NCBI GenBank assembly: GCA_025612375.1
Contig: JAAXKN010000009.1
Span: 62,001 to 126,000 of the forward strand
Direction of reading: 5' to 3'
Origin: Ignavibacteria bacterium
GTDB lineage: Bacteria > Bacteroidota > Ignavibacteria > Ignavibacteriales > SURF-24
Length of the DNA: 64,000 nucleotides
A model generated the notes under the pieces. That model was not told where the DNA came from. It saw only the letters and a program-made list of their open reading frames with translations, and searched no databases. The position numbers were made by a program, and so were the translations under genes. This document shows positions 18,829 to 26,641 of this stretch, piece after piece; within the stretch, counting starts at the first letter, position 1, and each line of letters begins with the position of its first letter.

Positions 18829-18846
18829 TTGGCACGGAAATGTTAT
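18829..18846 (+). promoter_or_regulatory. Candidate sigma-54 promoter of the receiver gene
   Basis: TTGGCACGGAAATGTTAT has a perfect -24 box (TTGGCACG), but the -12 region reads TGTTA instead of TTGCA. It lies 54 bp before ATG 18900 and downstream of the 16-bp palindrome. The context supports it; the poor -12 box argues against it. Confidence 0.4.
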
Positions 18847-18899
18847 ACATTTTAATGTGACGCATTATAACGTAAAGATTGATTAAAAAAGGAGGGCAA

Positions 18900-19388
18900 A
18901 TGTCTGTAAGGGAAGATTTTGATTCAGTTTCCCAGGAAGAAACTATTATTACTAAAGAGGTCTCAAAGGGCAATACCGGTAAAACGGTTTCAGTTGAAGG
19001 AGTTCAAGGGAAGCCAAACGTATTGGTAGTTGATGATGACAAAAAGATTTTAGAAGCATTTAAATATCTGATGGAATCCGAAAATTGCAACATGATTGGC
19101 GCATGTGATGTTGATGAAGTAATGCAGAAGATACAGGATGTGCATCTGGATTTAATTATCACGGATTTTATGCTGGAATCGAAGTCGAGTATTGAACTAT
19201 TTACATTGATCAGAAAATCGCAGCCGGAGGTTCCGGTTGTGGTAATGACCGGTTATCCGGAATTGATCAGTGAAAAAGACGTAAAGATGTTCGGAGGAAA
19301 TTATCTTTTAACAAAACCCCTTGAATTAGGCAGGCTGCGTGATGTAATCAGAACCTGCTGCAACCCGCTTAAAATAGTATCCTACTAG
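18900..19388 (+). CDS. Receiver-only response regulator with N-terminal extension
   Basis: A 162-residue protein. The start at ATG 18900 has GGAGGG 4 bp upstream. Residues 1 to about 38 are a polar, probably disordered extension. Residues about 39-155 form a receiver domain with DDD at the acidic pocket, phospho-acceptor D89 (LIITDFM), MTGYPE and the conserved lysine in LTKPLE. No output domain follows, so it likely acts through protein contacts, as a phosphate sink or by binding a partner. It follows the NtrC-type gene but is separated by 244 bp with its own candidate promoter. Confidence 0.88.
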   Translation: MSVREDFDSVSQEETIITKEVSKGNTGKTVSVEGVQGKPNVLVVDDDKKILEAFKYLMESENCNMIGACDVDEVMQKIQDVHLDLIITDFMLESKSSIELFTLIRKSQPEVPVVVMTGYPELISEKDVKMFGGNYLLTKPLELGRLRDVIRTCCNPLKIVSY

Positions 19389-19417
19389 AGAAAGCAACTA
19401 CTATTTAATAAAAATAA

Positions 19418-19439
19418 AAAGCCGGATCAGACCGGCTTT
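19418..19439. terminator. Shared terminator between convergent genes
   Basis: AAAGCCGG and CCGGCTTT form an 8-bp stem with a 6-nt loop, flanked by A-runs on the left and TTTTTT on the right. It serves the receiver gene on the plus strand and the AIM24-like gene on the minus strand. Confidence 0.85.
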
Positions 19440-19450
19440 TTTTAGCTAAC

Positions 19451-20263
19451 TTAGAAACTATCGTCTCCCCCGTTGTCTCCTCCGCCAAGAATTCCGCCAA
19501 GCAAAGAGCCTCCAAGAATAGCGCCCCCGATCGATCCAAGTCCGCCGAGGCCGCGTCTTTCCTCTTTCTGCTGGTAAGTAGCAGCAGCAAATATTCTGTC
19601 AGCAAGTCTTGAAAACGGCAGGCTCTGCAGGTAAACGGTACCAGGGCCAGTAAGTCTTACAAGGAAGAGTCCCTCTCCGCCAAAAAGAGCGTTTTTGAAG
19701 CCGCCGATAAACTGTATATCGTAATCGACGCTGGGAGCCAAAGCAACCAGGCAGCCCGTATCGACTCTAAGTGTTTCTCCCGGCTGAAGTTCCTTTTTAA
19801 TTATTGTGCCTCCGGCATGAATAAAGGCCATGCCGTCACCTTCAAGCCTTTGAAGAATGAAGCCTTCGCCTCCAAATAATCCGGCGCCGATTCTTTTTGT
19901 AAATTCGACCCCTATTTCAATTCCCTTTGCGGCACATAAGAATCCGTCTTTCTGGCATATAAATTTTCCTCCGAGGGAGCTTAAGTCGAGAGGAATAATT
20001 TTACCGGGGTAAGGAGCCCCCAAAGTAATGTGTCTTTTCGCGCGGCCGTTATTAAGAAAAGTAGTAATAAAGAAGCTTTCGCCTGTAACCATCCTCTTAA
20101 AGCCGCTGAAAAGACCTCCACCGGTGGAAGTCTGCATTTCGATACCGTCTTCCATAAACATCATAGCTCCTACCTCGGCACGGACGCCTTCGCCGGGATC
20201 GAGTTCCACTTCAACAACCTGAATATCGTCGCCTATAATTTTATAGTCAATTACATCAGCCAT
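19451..20263 (-). CDS. TIGR00266 / AIM24 family protein
   Basis: A 270-residue protein of the AIM24/TIGR00266 family (beta-rich TRAP-like fold). Typical stretches are VELDPGEGVRAEVGAMMFM, GGGLFSGFKRMVTGESFF, the repeated FGGEG, and GCLVALAPSVDYDIQ. The tail (LGSIGGAILGGSLLGGILGGG) is a glycine-rich, glycine-zipper-like segment that may contact membrane. The yeast relative is a mitochondrial membrane organiser; the bacterial role is not established. Transcribed alone, with the double hairpin at 20313 upstream of it. Confidence 0.85.
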   Translation of the reverse strand: MADVIDYKIIGDDIQVVEVELDPGEGVRAEVGAMMFMEDGIEMQTSTGGGLFSGFKRMVTGESFFITTFLNNGRAKRHITLGAPYPGKIIPLDLSSLGGKFICQKDGFLCAAKGIEIGVEFTKRIGAGLFGGEGFILQRLEGDGMAFIHAGGTIIKKELQPGETLRVDTGCLVALAPSVDYDIQFIGGFKNALFGGEGLFLVRLTGPGTVYLQSLPFSRLADRIFAAATYQQKEERRGLGGLGSIGGAILGGSLLGGILGGGDNGGDDSF

Positions 20264-20312
20264 TTTTATTGTCTCCAGTCATTTAATTGTAATAGCACAG
20301 TATTTAATTAAC

Positions 20313-20361
20313 AAATGCCCGTGTAAACCGGGACCAAGATCCCGGTAACAGGCGGGCATTT
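20313..20361 (-). terminator. Nested double hairpin downstream of the aldehyde dehydrogenase
   Basis: The outer stem AAATGCCCG / CGGGCATTT encloses an inner stem ACCGGGA / TCCCGGT, both perfect, with short spacers on each side. It begins 26 bp past the aldehyde dehydrogenase stop on the minus strand and has only a weak T-run. It most likely terminates that gene. Confidence 0.6.
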
Positions 20362-20387
20362 CAAGAAAAAAAAGTTATTTAAGGGAA

Positions 20388-21950
20388 TTATATGTCGAAT
20401 TTAATTCCCTGAGCCAGCGGCAGGTCGGTGCCGTAGTTAATTGTATTTGTCTGGCGCCTCATATAAGCTTTCCAGGCATCGGAGCCTGATTCGCGGCCGC
20501 CGCCTGTTTCCTTCTCGCCTCCGAAGGCGCCGCCAATTTCAGCACCCGAGGTGCCGATATTAACGTTTGCAATGCCGCAGTCGCTTCCTGCCGAAGAAAG
20601 GAAGGCCTCGGCCTCTCTTAAGTTATTTGTAAATATGGCAGATGACAAGCCCTGAACGACGCCGTTCTGAAGTTCAATTGCCTGACTGACGTCGCCAGAA
20701 TACTTAATGAGGTAAAGTATAGGGGCAAATGTTTCTTCCTGTACGATGCTAAAGCTGTTATCAGCTTCTACTATTGCAGGCATAACGTAGCAGCCGGACT
20801 CGTAGCCTTCGCCTGAGAGCGTCTGGCCACCGAAGATTACCCTTCCGCCTTCTTTTTCTGCTGTTTCGAGGGCTTTTGTAAACATGCTGACCGCAGATTT
20901 ATCTATAAGCGGGCCGACGTGGTTTTTCTCTTCAAGCGGGTTGCCAATTTTAAGTCCGCTGTATGCCTTAAGGAGAGAATCCTTTACCTTGTCATAGATT
21001 GATTCGTGAATAATGAGCCGGCGTGTAGTAGTGCAGCGCTGTCCTGCAGTACCAACGGCACCGAAGACGACGGCAGGCATTGCCATTTTGAGGTCGGCAT
21101 CGGGAGTAATAATAATAGCATTATTGCCGCCAAGCTCAAGGATCGATTTGCCGAAGCGTTTTGCAATTACTTCGGATGCATGCTGCCCTACTGCAGTAGA
21201 TCCTGTAATAGAAATAAGAGGTACTCTCTTATCCTTAAGCATCAATTCGCCTATTGTTGCACCGCGCCCTATAACGAGAGAGAAGATGCCTTCGGGGAGG
21301 TTATTTTCCCTAATTACCTCGCCTATAATGTTCTGGCATGCAATTGCCGTAAGAGGCGTTTTTGACGAGGGTTTCCAGAGGTTGACGTCTCCGCAGACTG
21401 CAGCAAGCATGGAATTCCAGGACCATACGGCTACAGGAAAATTGAAAGCCGATACAATGCCCACGATGCCCAGAGGATGGTACTGGTCGTACATTCTGTG
21501 GTTAGGCCTTTCCGAATGCATTGTAAAACCGTAGAGCTGGCGCGACTGCCCGAGAGAAAAATCGCAGATATCGATCATTTCCTGGACCTCGCCCAGGCCT
21601 TCCTGGAGTGACTTTCCCATTTCGTATGAAACGAGTGTACCCAGGGGCTGTTTGTATTTTCTTAATTTAAGGCCAATCTGGCGAACAATTTCGCCTCTTT
21701 TGGGAGCAGGGACCTTTCTCCAGACCTTAAAAGCCTCATATGCCGTTGCTACGACAGATTCATAATCCTTTTCTGATGCCTGATATACAGAGCCTATAAA
21801 TTCTCCGGTTGCAGGGGAATATATCTTAAGTTCGCCCTGATCGGTAGTTTCATTCCATTTTAATCCGCTTGAAGAACCGTAATTTTTTTCTTTGATCCCC
21901 AGGACTTTCAGAAAATCCAGGTTAGTGGCAGTTTCTTTTAACACTTCCAT
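20388..21950 (-). CDS. Aldehyde dehydrogenase, antiquitin (ALDH7) type
   Basis: A 520-residue NAD(P)-dependent aldehyde dehydrogenase. The catalytic cysteine lies in GTAGQRCTTTRRL and the general-base glutamate in LELGGNNA. The C-terminal GGAFGGEKETGGGRESGSD and the segment NYGTDLPLAQGIKFD match the antiquitin/L-piperidine-6-carboxylate dehydrogenase branch, which oxidises alpha-aminoadipate semialdehyde in lysine catabolism. No other lysine-degradation gene is adjacent, so the substrate is inferred from family only. Cytoplasmic; transcribed alone. Confidence 0.9.
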   Translation of the reverse strand: MEVLKETATNLDFLKVLGIKEKNYGSSSGLKWNETTDQGELKIYSPATGEFIGSVYQASEKDYESVVATAYEAFKVWRKVPAPKRGEIVRQIGLKLRKYKQPLGTLVSYEMGKSLQEGLGEVQEMIDICDFSLGQSRQLYGFTMHSERPNHRMYDQYHPLGIVGIVSAFNFPVAVWSWNSMLAAVCGDVNLWKPSSKTPLTAIACQNIIGEVIRENNLPEGIFSLVIGRGATIGELMLKDKRVPLISITGSTAVGQHASEVIAKRFGKSILELGGNNAIIITPDADLKMAMPAVVFGAVGTAGQRCTTTRRLIIHESIYDKVKDSLLKAYSGLKIGNPLEEKNHVGPLIDKSAVSMFTKALETAEKEGGRVIFGGQTLSGEGYESGCYVMPAIVEADNSFSIVQEETFAPILYLIKYSGDVSQAIELQNGVVQGLSSAIFTNNLREAEAFLSSAGSDCGIANVNIGTSGAEIGGAFGGEKETGGGRESGSDAWKAYMRRQTNTINYGTDLPLAQGIKFDI

Positions 21951-22164
21951 AAAATTCCTCCAAGGACAGAATGTTTAACAATTGATTTATAAAGGTAAGA
22001 TTTGCTTTTCGAGACAACATAAGGAATTTATTTTAATTTACAAAGTCTAAGTAATATAACGCTAAAAGTCAATCGGATTCAGGACAAAAGAAAATGACAG
22101 CTAAGTCTTTATCATTTTATTTCTTCAGGAATAGTTTATAATACTATTAATGGAGGGAGTTACA

Positions 22165-22839
22165 ATGAGAACAAGGGGTTTTGTTTTAATTTTGGCGCTG
22201 CCCGGGGTAATTTTGGTGGCGTTTCTTCTTTTATTCAATCCCCCGGCTGGAAGTAATTCAGGAGAGCGCTTTACGGGGGCAGTTTCAGCAGCTTTTGACC
22301 AGAAGGATGATGAATTAAGCGGTGTGCTGAAGGATATTTATAGCAAGGTTAAGGCCGTAAAGCTCACCAATAATCCTGAAAATGATTATTCCTTGGTTAT
22401 GGCTATTTTTCTGGGAGGTGCCATTTCCCTTTCTCAGAAAGAAATCTCAAAAGGCAAAGACAACACTATGAAGGACCTGGCCAAAAGGACAGATAAAAGA
22501 GTAAAAAGTGAAATAAGTGATTTTAATAAGGCAAAAGACAAACAGGCCTCGAAGAAAGAAAAGGAAACCGGGCAAGGCATAACGACGCGCACACTATTTA
22601 CCGCCATGGATCTCATGATTGACCGCCTGAGGAGTTACTCCCCTACGGGTGATCTTGATTATGATTTTGCCTCCATTCTAGTTATCCATCACCAGACGGC
22701 AACCGGTTTAAGCCAGGCATTTTTAGAAAACAGCATCGATTCGGATCTGACGAAGACAGCCCAAAAGCTGATCTATCAGGACGAGCAGGACATTGAGCAG
22801 ATGCTGGAATGGAAAGCCAAAAGAAAGTATTCCGAGTAA
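22165..22839 (+). CDS. Anchored periplasmic DUF305-like protein
   Basis: The start at ATG 22165 follows GGAGGGAG; an ATG at 22150 precedes that SD. The 224-residue protein has an N-terminal hydrophobic segment (GFVLILALPGVILVAFLLLF) and then a helical, lysine-rich domain. The C-terminal part resembles DUF305 ferritin-like four-helix domains: ASILVIHHQTATGLSQAFLE, then a second helix ending in DEQDIEQMLEW. DUF305 proteins often carry HH and M residues linked to metal, especially copper, handling. Here the usual methionines are sparse, so metal binding is uncertain. It converges on the M50 gene with only 20 bp between the stops. Confidence 0.6.
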   Translation: MRTRGFVLILALPGVILVAFLLLFNPPAGSNSGERFTGAVSAAFDQKDDELSGVLKDIYSKVKAVKLTNNPENDYSLVMAIFLGGAISLSQKEISKGKDNTMKDLAKRTDKRVKSEISDFNKAKDKQASKKEKETGQGITTRTLFTAMDLMIDRLRSYSPTGDLDYDFASILVIHHQTATGLSQAFLENSIDSDLTKTAQKLIYQDEQDIEQMLEWKAKRKYSE

Positions 22840-22859
22840 CAGGCCTCAAAAAGAAAAAA

Positions 22860-23540
22860 TCAGCCTCTTTTCAGATAATTCCTTACTAGAAGAAAAGTTA
22901 CCGTAACAGATACAATGAACATTATAACGCCCCAGCCCATAGCAGGAATATGGGTAGCGCGTGCAAGGACGCCTGCATCTGTATTTGTCTGTGAGGCTGA
23001 GGTAAGGAGGTCCTCCTTAATATCAATTATTACATAAAGGCAGCTCATAATGCCTATAGTTCTAAGGAGAAAAAAGTGAATAAAATTGGGAAGAAACCTG
23101 GGGGAAAGGAAAAAAAGGAGACAAAAACCCAGCGTAAAAAGAACGCCAAAGATCGTTTTAATGTAAAGAATAACCAGGAGGAGGAATACAAGAGCAAGCA
23201 CATCACAGACCGCGCGGCTGAAATTGAAATTTTTTGTTGAGGCAAATATCAGGGCTCCAAGCAGGGCGCTGCCTATGTAACCAGCAGGGGCGATAATAAG
23301 AGGGTTCCCTCCTTTTGCAACGCAGGCTCCTCCTAGCTGATAGGTGATCTGCATTTCGATTATTCTGCCACCTGTAAGGAGCGTCATCACTCCGTGTGAA
23401 GATTCATGCAGAAGCACCACAAGGAGTTTAACGGGGAAAGTCACGAATGAATTCCAGAAGAAGAAAGCCGCAATTACGACAGCCGTTAAAAGAAATATTT
23501 CGGTTAATTTTTTCCCTTTTGCAGACAGCCTGAATGCCAT
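22860..23540 (-). CDS. M50-like membrane metallopeptidase
   Basis: A 226-residue polytopic membrane protein with about six hydrophobic segments. The zinc motif HESSH (LLVVLLHESSHGVMTLLTGG) lies in the second segment, as in M50B peptidases, and the glycines that follow fit the family. The second zinc-ligand region (NPDG or similar) is not obvious, so it may be an M50B-like protein of altered activity. No PDZ or CBS domain is present. It would act within the inner membrane. Confidence 0.75.
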   Translation of the reverse strand: MAFRLSAKGKKLTEIFLLTAVVIAAFFFWNSFVTFPVKLLVVLLHESSHGVMTLLTGGRIIEMQITYQLGGACVAKGGNPLIIAPAGYIGSALLGALIFASTKNFNFSRAVCDVLALVFLLLVILYIKTIFGVLFTLGFCLLFFLSPRFLPNFIHFFLLRTIGIMSCLYVIIDIKEDLLTSASQTNTDAGVLARATHIPAMGWGVIMFIVSVTVTFLLVRNYLKRG

Positions 23541-23697
23541 AAAGTTTCTTGGAGTAAGTTATTAATACGGGAGCAAAGTTAATGCCGGAAGTGATATGAG
23601 ACAAGAAGAATTTTCTTTATTTTTGCTTGAAAAATAAGAATTAGTTATTTAATTTAATGATAGTTCTTTGACGCTTATCGGGACTAAAAAAAAAAAT

Positions 23698-23770
23698 GCG
23701 AGCGTAACTCAGTTGGTAGAGTGTCAGCTTCCCAAGCTGAATGTCGCGGGTTCGATCCCCGTCGCTCGCT
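23698..23770 (+). tRNA. tRNA-Gly (CCC)
   Basis: A 73-nt cloverleaf: acceptor GCGAGCG / CGCTCGC, anticodon CCC in loop TTCCCAA, T-arm GGTTCGATCC, U73. CCA is not encoded. It is the second glycine tRNA of the window, after GCC at 6041. Confidence 0.95.
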
Positions 23771-23860
23771 CTAAAAAAAAGCAAAGTAAAAGCAAAAAAG
23801 TATTTGCTTTTTGGAAATAATAGACTTATATTTAAGTCTCACTTTTTGAAAGACTGATAC

Positions 23861-23935
23861 GGGAGCTTAGCTCAGCTGGTTCAGAGCACCTGCCTTACAA
23901 GCAGGGGGTCATTGGTTCGAATCCATTAGCTCCCA
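23861..23935 (+). tRNA. tRNA-Val (TAC)
   Basis: A 75-nt cloverleaf: acceptor GGGAGCT / AGCTCCC, anticodon TAC in loop CTTACAA, T-arm GGTTCGAATCC, A73. CCA is not encoded. It lies 90 bp after tRNA-Gly(CCC). Confidence 0.95.
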
Positions 23936-23941
23936 CAAAAG

Positions 23942-23965
23942 AAAGCCTGACATTTGTCAGGCTTT
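23942..23965. terminator. Terminator shared by the tRNAs and the DUF4440 gene
   Basis: AAAGCCTGAC and GTCAGGCTTT form a perfect 10-bp stem with an ATTT loop, followed by TTATTTTTA on the plus strand. It sits between tRNA-Val and the convergent gene at 23993. Confidence 0.85.
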
Positions 23966-23992
23966 TTATTTTTAAAGAACAGTAAAAGTCAG

Positions 23993-24541
23993 CTACTTCT
24001 TTTCCCTGCCTCCGGTCATTTCATCATCTTTGTCTTTTTCATTCATCCTTGCGCTTTGGACTTCTTTGAGGCTCTTATCGGTATTAAATATATCAGCTAC
24101 CACCTTTAATGACCCGTCAGGCATCATCTTCCATACGGTAACATATTTCCCTTCATCATCAACCGGATTACTCATATTCTTCATCCGGATGGTATTCTTA
24201 TAAGTGCCAATCTCCATAAAGAGATTATTCTCTCCAAGTACATCAACGGTATTATATTCCACATTTGTAAACCTGTCGATGTTCTTGTTTTCGCCTTCAT
24301 AAAAGGCTTTGATGGCATCTTTGCCGCGGAGCATTTTGGCGTTTGGAGGAAGCACGACTGCACTATCGGCATAAAAATCCCATATTGCCTGGAAGTTACC
24401 GGTTTTATCGTAGTTTGCCCACTGTTCATTTATCTGTTTTAATTTGCTTTTTACCTGGTCTATTTTCCCCTGCCCGTACAGGGAGGAAAGAGCAGTAAAG
24501 CAGAAAGCCGCAATAATCAACCGAACCAATCCTTTTCTCAT
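23993..24541 (-). CDS. Secreted DUF4440 / SnoaL-like protein
   Basis: The start at 24541 is preferred because AAGGAG lies 7 bp upstream; the ATG two codons earlier is too close to it. The 182-residue protein has a signal peptide (GLVRLIIAAFCFTALSSLYGQ). The mature part is an NTF2-like fold of the DUF4440 type: IDQVKSKLKQINEQWANYD, YADSAVVLPPNAKMLRGKDAI and GKYVTVWKMMPDGSLKVVADIFN. Such proteins bind or convert small molecules, but no catalytic set can be assigned. The tail is short and charged (MNEKDKDDEMTGG). Periplasmic; transcribed alone. Confidence 0.8.
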   Translation of the reverse strand: MRKGLVRLIIAAFCFTALSSLYGQGKIDQVKSKLKQINEQWANYDKTGNFQAIWDFYADSAVVLPPNAKMLRGKDAIKAFYEGENKNIDRFTNVEYNTVDVLGENNLFMEIGTYKNTIRMKNMSNPVDDEGKYVTVWKMMPDGSLKVVADIFNTDKSLKEVQSARMNEKDKDDEMTGGREKK

Positions 24542-24659
24542 TTCCATTCTCCTTCATACTATTTATAAATTACAATTGTTATAAACTGATATAAAAAAGA
24601 AAGGTCACAATCAATGCCAGAAAAACAGCTGGAATGTTATACGGGAGCTGAAAAAGGTC

Positions 24660-25445
24660 TTATGTTCTGCCTTTTACTGCCCATGCCCTGGCCATTAGCG
24701 GGATTGAGCCGTCGCTGGCTGTGGGTAAGGACTTGCGGAGTTTAGTTTCAAGTTTTTGCCTGTCTTTTTCACCTAAGCCCATCACGTAGCCCGGTGCCGG
24801 ACCAACTTTTTCAAGAAAAGGCTCCCAAAAGTCGTCAAAATTACGGAATACAGTTTTAACCTCAATTGTCCTGGATTCAACCTGCTTTAACGCGGCTTTA
24901 AGAAAAAGAGATTCCAGAGCCCCCTTCCGGCATAAAGGGAACCTCAGGCCTTCGTCAGATTCTTCGGCACCACGGTCCAGTTCCACGGCGGCATCCCAGA
25001 AGAAACGCAGCATCTGCATCCCTTCGGCATAGTCCCATAGAAAAACACCTATTGTCCCGTCCGGCCTTGCAACTCTCTTCATTTCCGTAATTGCTGCCTC
25101 GGGATCAGGGACAAAGTTGAGGACGAGTCCCGATACTACGGCATCTATGGCGCCAGAAGGAAGTTCAAGTGACTGGGCTAAACCCACCTTAAAGCGGACA
25201 AGAGGGCTTGTAATATTTTTTTGTGCATGGGAAATAAAGTCATGCGAGGAGTCAACCGCCAAAATTCCCTCAGGATTTTGCTCTTTAAGAATGAGCCTTG
25301 TCAGTGTACCTGTGCCGCAGCCTACATCCAGCCAGGTTTTACCGGGAGGAACAGAAAGCCATTTCAGGAATTTGCGGGCAACCAGAGCGCTCCATCTGCC
25401 CATAAATTTATCGTAGGAATTGCCGCTCTGCCAGGAATCGTTCAT
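24660..25445 (-). CDS. Class I SAM-dependent methyltransferase
   Basis: The start at ATG 25443-25445 has AGGAG 10 bp upstream and gives 261 residues; a longer frame to 25523 lacks such support. The protein begins MNDSWQSGNSYDKFMGRWS and has the SAM-binding motif WLDVGCGTGTLTRLI, then VDSSHDFI, VSGLVLNFVPD and a Methyltransf_11/25-like core. The family is broad and the substrate cannot be read from sequence. No membrane segment. It has no obvious operon partner. Confidence 0.88.
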   Translation of the reverse strand: MNDSWQSGNSYDKFMGRWSALVARKFLKWLSVPPGKTWLDVGCGTGTLTRLILKEQNPEGILAVDSSHDFISHAQKNITSPLVRFKVGLAQSLELPSGAIDAVVSGLVLNFVPDPEAAITEMKRVARPDGTIGVFLWDYAEGMQMLRFFWDAAVELDRGAEESDEGLRFPLCRKGALESLFLKAALKQVESRTIEVKTVFRNFDDFWEPFLEKVGPAPGYVMGLGEKDRQKLETKLRKSLPTASDGSIPLMARAWAVKGRT

Positions 25446-25533
25446 AGATAAAAGACTCCTAAATTTGATATTCGTACCGCTTGCGTGTAATATAATGCTA
25501 AAGGTTAGAAAGGCAGGTTTCAAGAGTAAAGGA

Positions 25534-25568
25534 TTAACCCCGGACCTAGAAGGAAAGTCCGGGGTTAA
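25534..25568 (-). terminator. Terminator of the TonB/PorV-like operon
   Basis: TTAACCCCGGAC and GTCCGGGGTTAA form a perfect 12-bp stem with an 11-nt loop, 14 bp past the last gene of the operon. Confidence 0.8.
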
Positions 25569-25582
25569 TAAGAATCTGCTGA

Positions 25583-26608
25583 TTAGTAGCTGATACCTAC
25601 AGTAAAGTTATGAAGGTTGCCGAAAATTCCAAATTTTTGGAATGCGTAGTCGATTCTGAAAGGAACATTTGAAATTGTCTTTCTGAAACCCAGACCTGCG
25701 GAAAATCCTCTTTCATCTGTATTGGTAACGTAACCTGTTCTAACAAAAAATGTTTTCTCGTAGCTGTATTCAGCGCCATATTTCAGTTTTTCACCAAAAT
25801 CTCTCGGGTGGTTTGATTCAAACATCACAACCAGGTCGTGTCCCTGCATGTTCTGGAAAGCAAACTGCAAGGGAGCAACAGTAAAGCCGAAGCTGACAGC
25901 AAATGGCAGCGGGAATACTTCGTTCTCGTATTTCATTTCGCGCGAGACGTTGGAGAGTGTAGCGGCAAATGTTATTCCTTTGAATTTGAAATCGTAGTAT
26001 GTGCCGATATCAACAGCCACAGCGCCAAGCCCGTACTCCTTTAATTTAATCGTAGACTTACTGGCGTCCATGGAATCCATTGTAGCTGTCATCCAGGCGG
26101 AGCCCAGGTTCTGGTCAACGTATTTAATGTTTACGCCGTAAGAAAACCTGTCGGAGATCTTCTGTGCAAAACCTAGGCCCAGTGTAAAGGCTGTAGGAGA
26201 AAAAGTGCCAACTTCATCGTAGCCGTCTGAGGTAAGAGATCTGCGCGTTGCAATCAGGTCTCCATAGTTAACAATGGTACCGCTCAGAGTAACAACGCCG
26301 AAATCGAAAGCATTAAAGCTTGCGGCAACGGCATTATATGAGATATCGGCGATCCATTGATGGTAGTTCAGGCTGAGGTCGATATTTCCCGGAATCATGG
26401 AAGTAAGGGCAGGATTCCAGAAGATGCCGTTGGAATTAAATGTGGAATTAATGCCGGCAGTGCCCCTTCCGATCACCTCTGCCGAGACGGGATTGCTTAG
26501 AAACTTCATTCCAACCTGTGCCTTTTTAGTAATCTGGGCACTTGCCGGGACTGTAAAGATAAGCAGTCCAATCAGAACCATCAATTTATCTTTAATCTTA
26601 AAATTCAT
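25583..26608 (-). CDS. PorV/PorQ-family outer-membrane barrel protein
   Basis: A 341-residue protein with a signal peptide (LMVLIGLLIFTVPASAQ) and a FadL-like beta-barrel body. The N-terminus GMKFLSNPVSAEVIGRGTAG with NGIFWNPALTS is the hallmark of the PorV/PorQ (UPF0164) family. PorV proteins shuttle T9SS cargo from the translocon to the attachment complex. It is third in a three-gene operon behind a TonB receptor and a large secreted protein, a common order in Ignavibacteria-like genomes as I recall. It may be a dedicated partner of this operon rather than the housekeeping PorV. Confidence 0.85.
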   Translation of the reverse strand: MNFKIKDKLMVLIGLLIFTVPASAQITKKAQVGMKFLSNPVSAEVIGRGTAGINSTFNSNGIFWNPALTSMIPGNIDLSLNYHQWIADISYNAVAASFNAFDFGVVTLSGTIVNYGDLIATRRSLTSDGYDEVGTFSPTAFTLGLGFAQKISDRFSYGVNIKYVDQNLGSAWMTATMDSMDASKSTIKLKEYGLGAVAVDIGTYYDFKFKGITFAATLSNVSREMKYENEVFPLPFAVSFGFTVAPLQFAFQNMQGHDLVVMFESNHPRDFGEKLKYGAEYSYEKTFFVRTGYVTNTDERGFSAGLGFRKTISNVPFRIDYAFQKFGIFGNLHNFTVGISY

Positions 26609-26641
26609 TTTTTATCTCCATAAATTGAGTATTATAAATTC

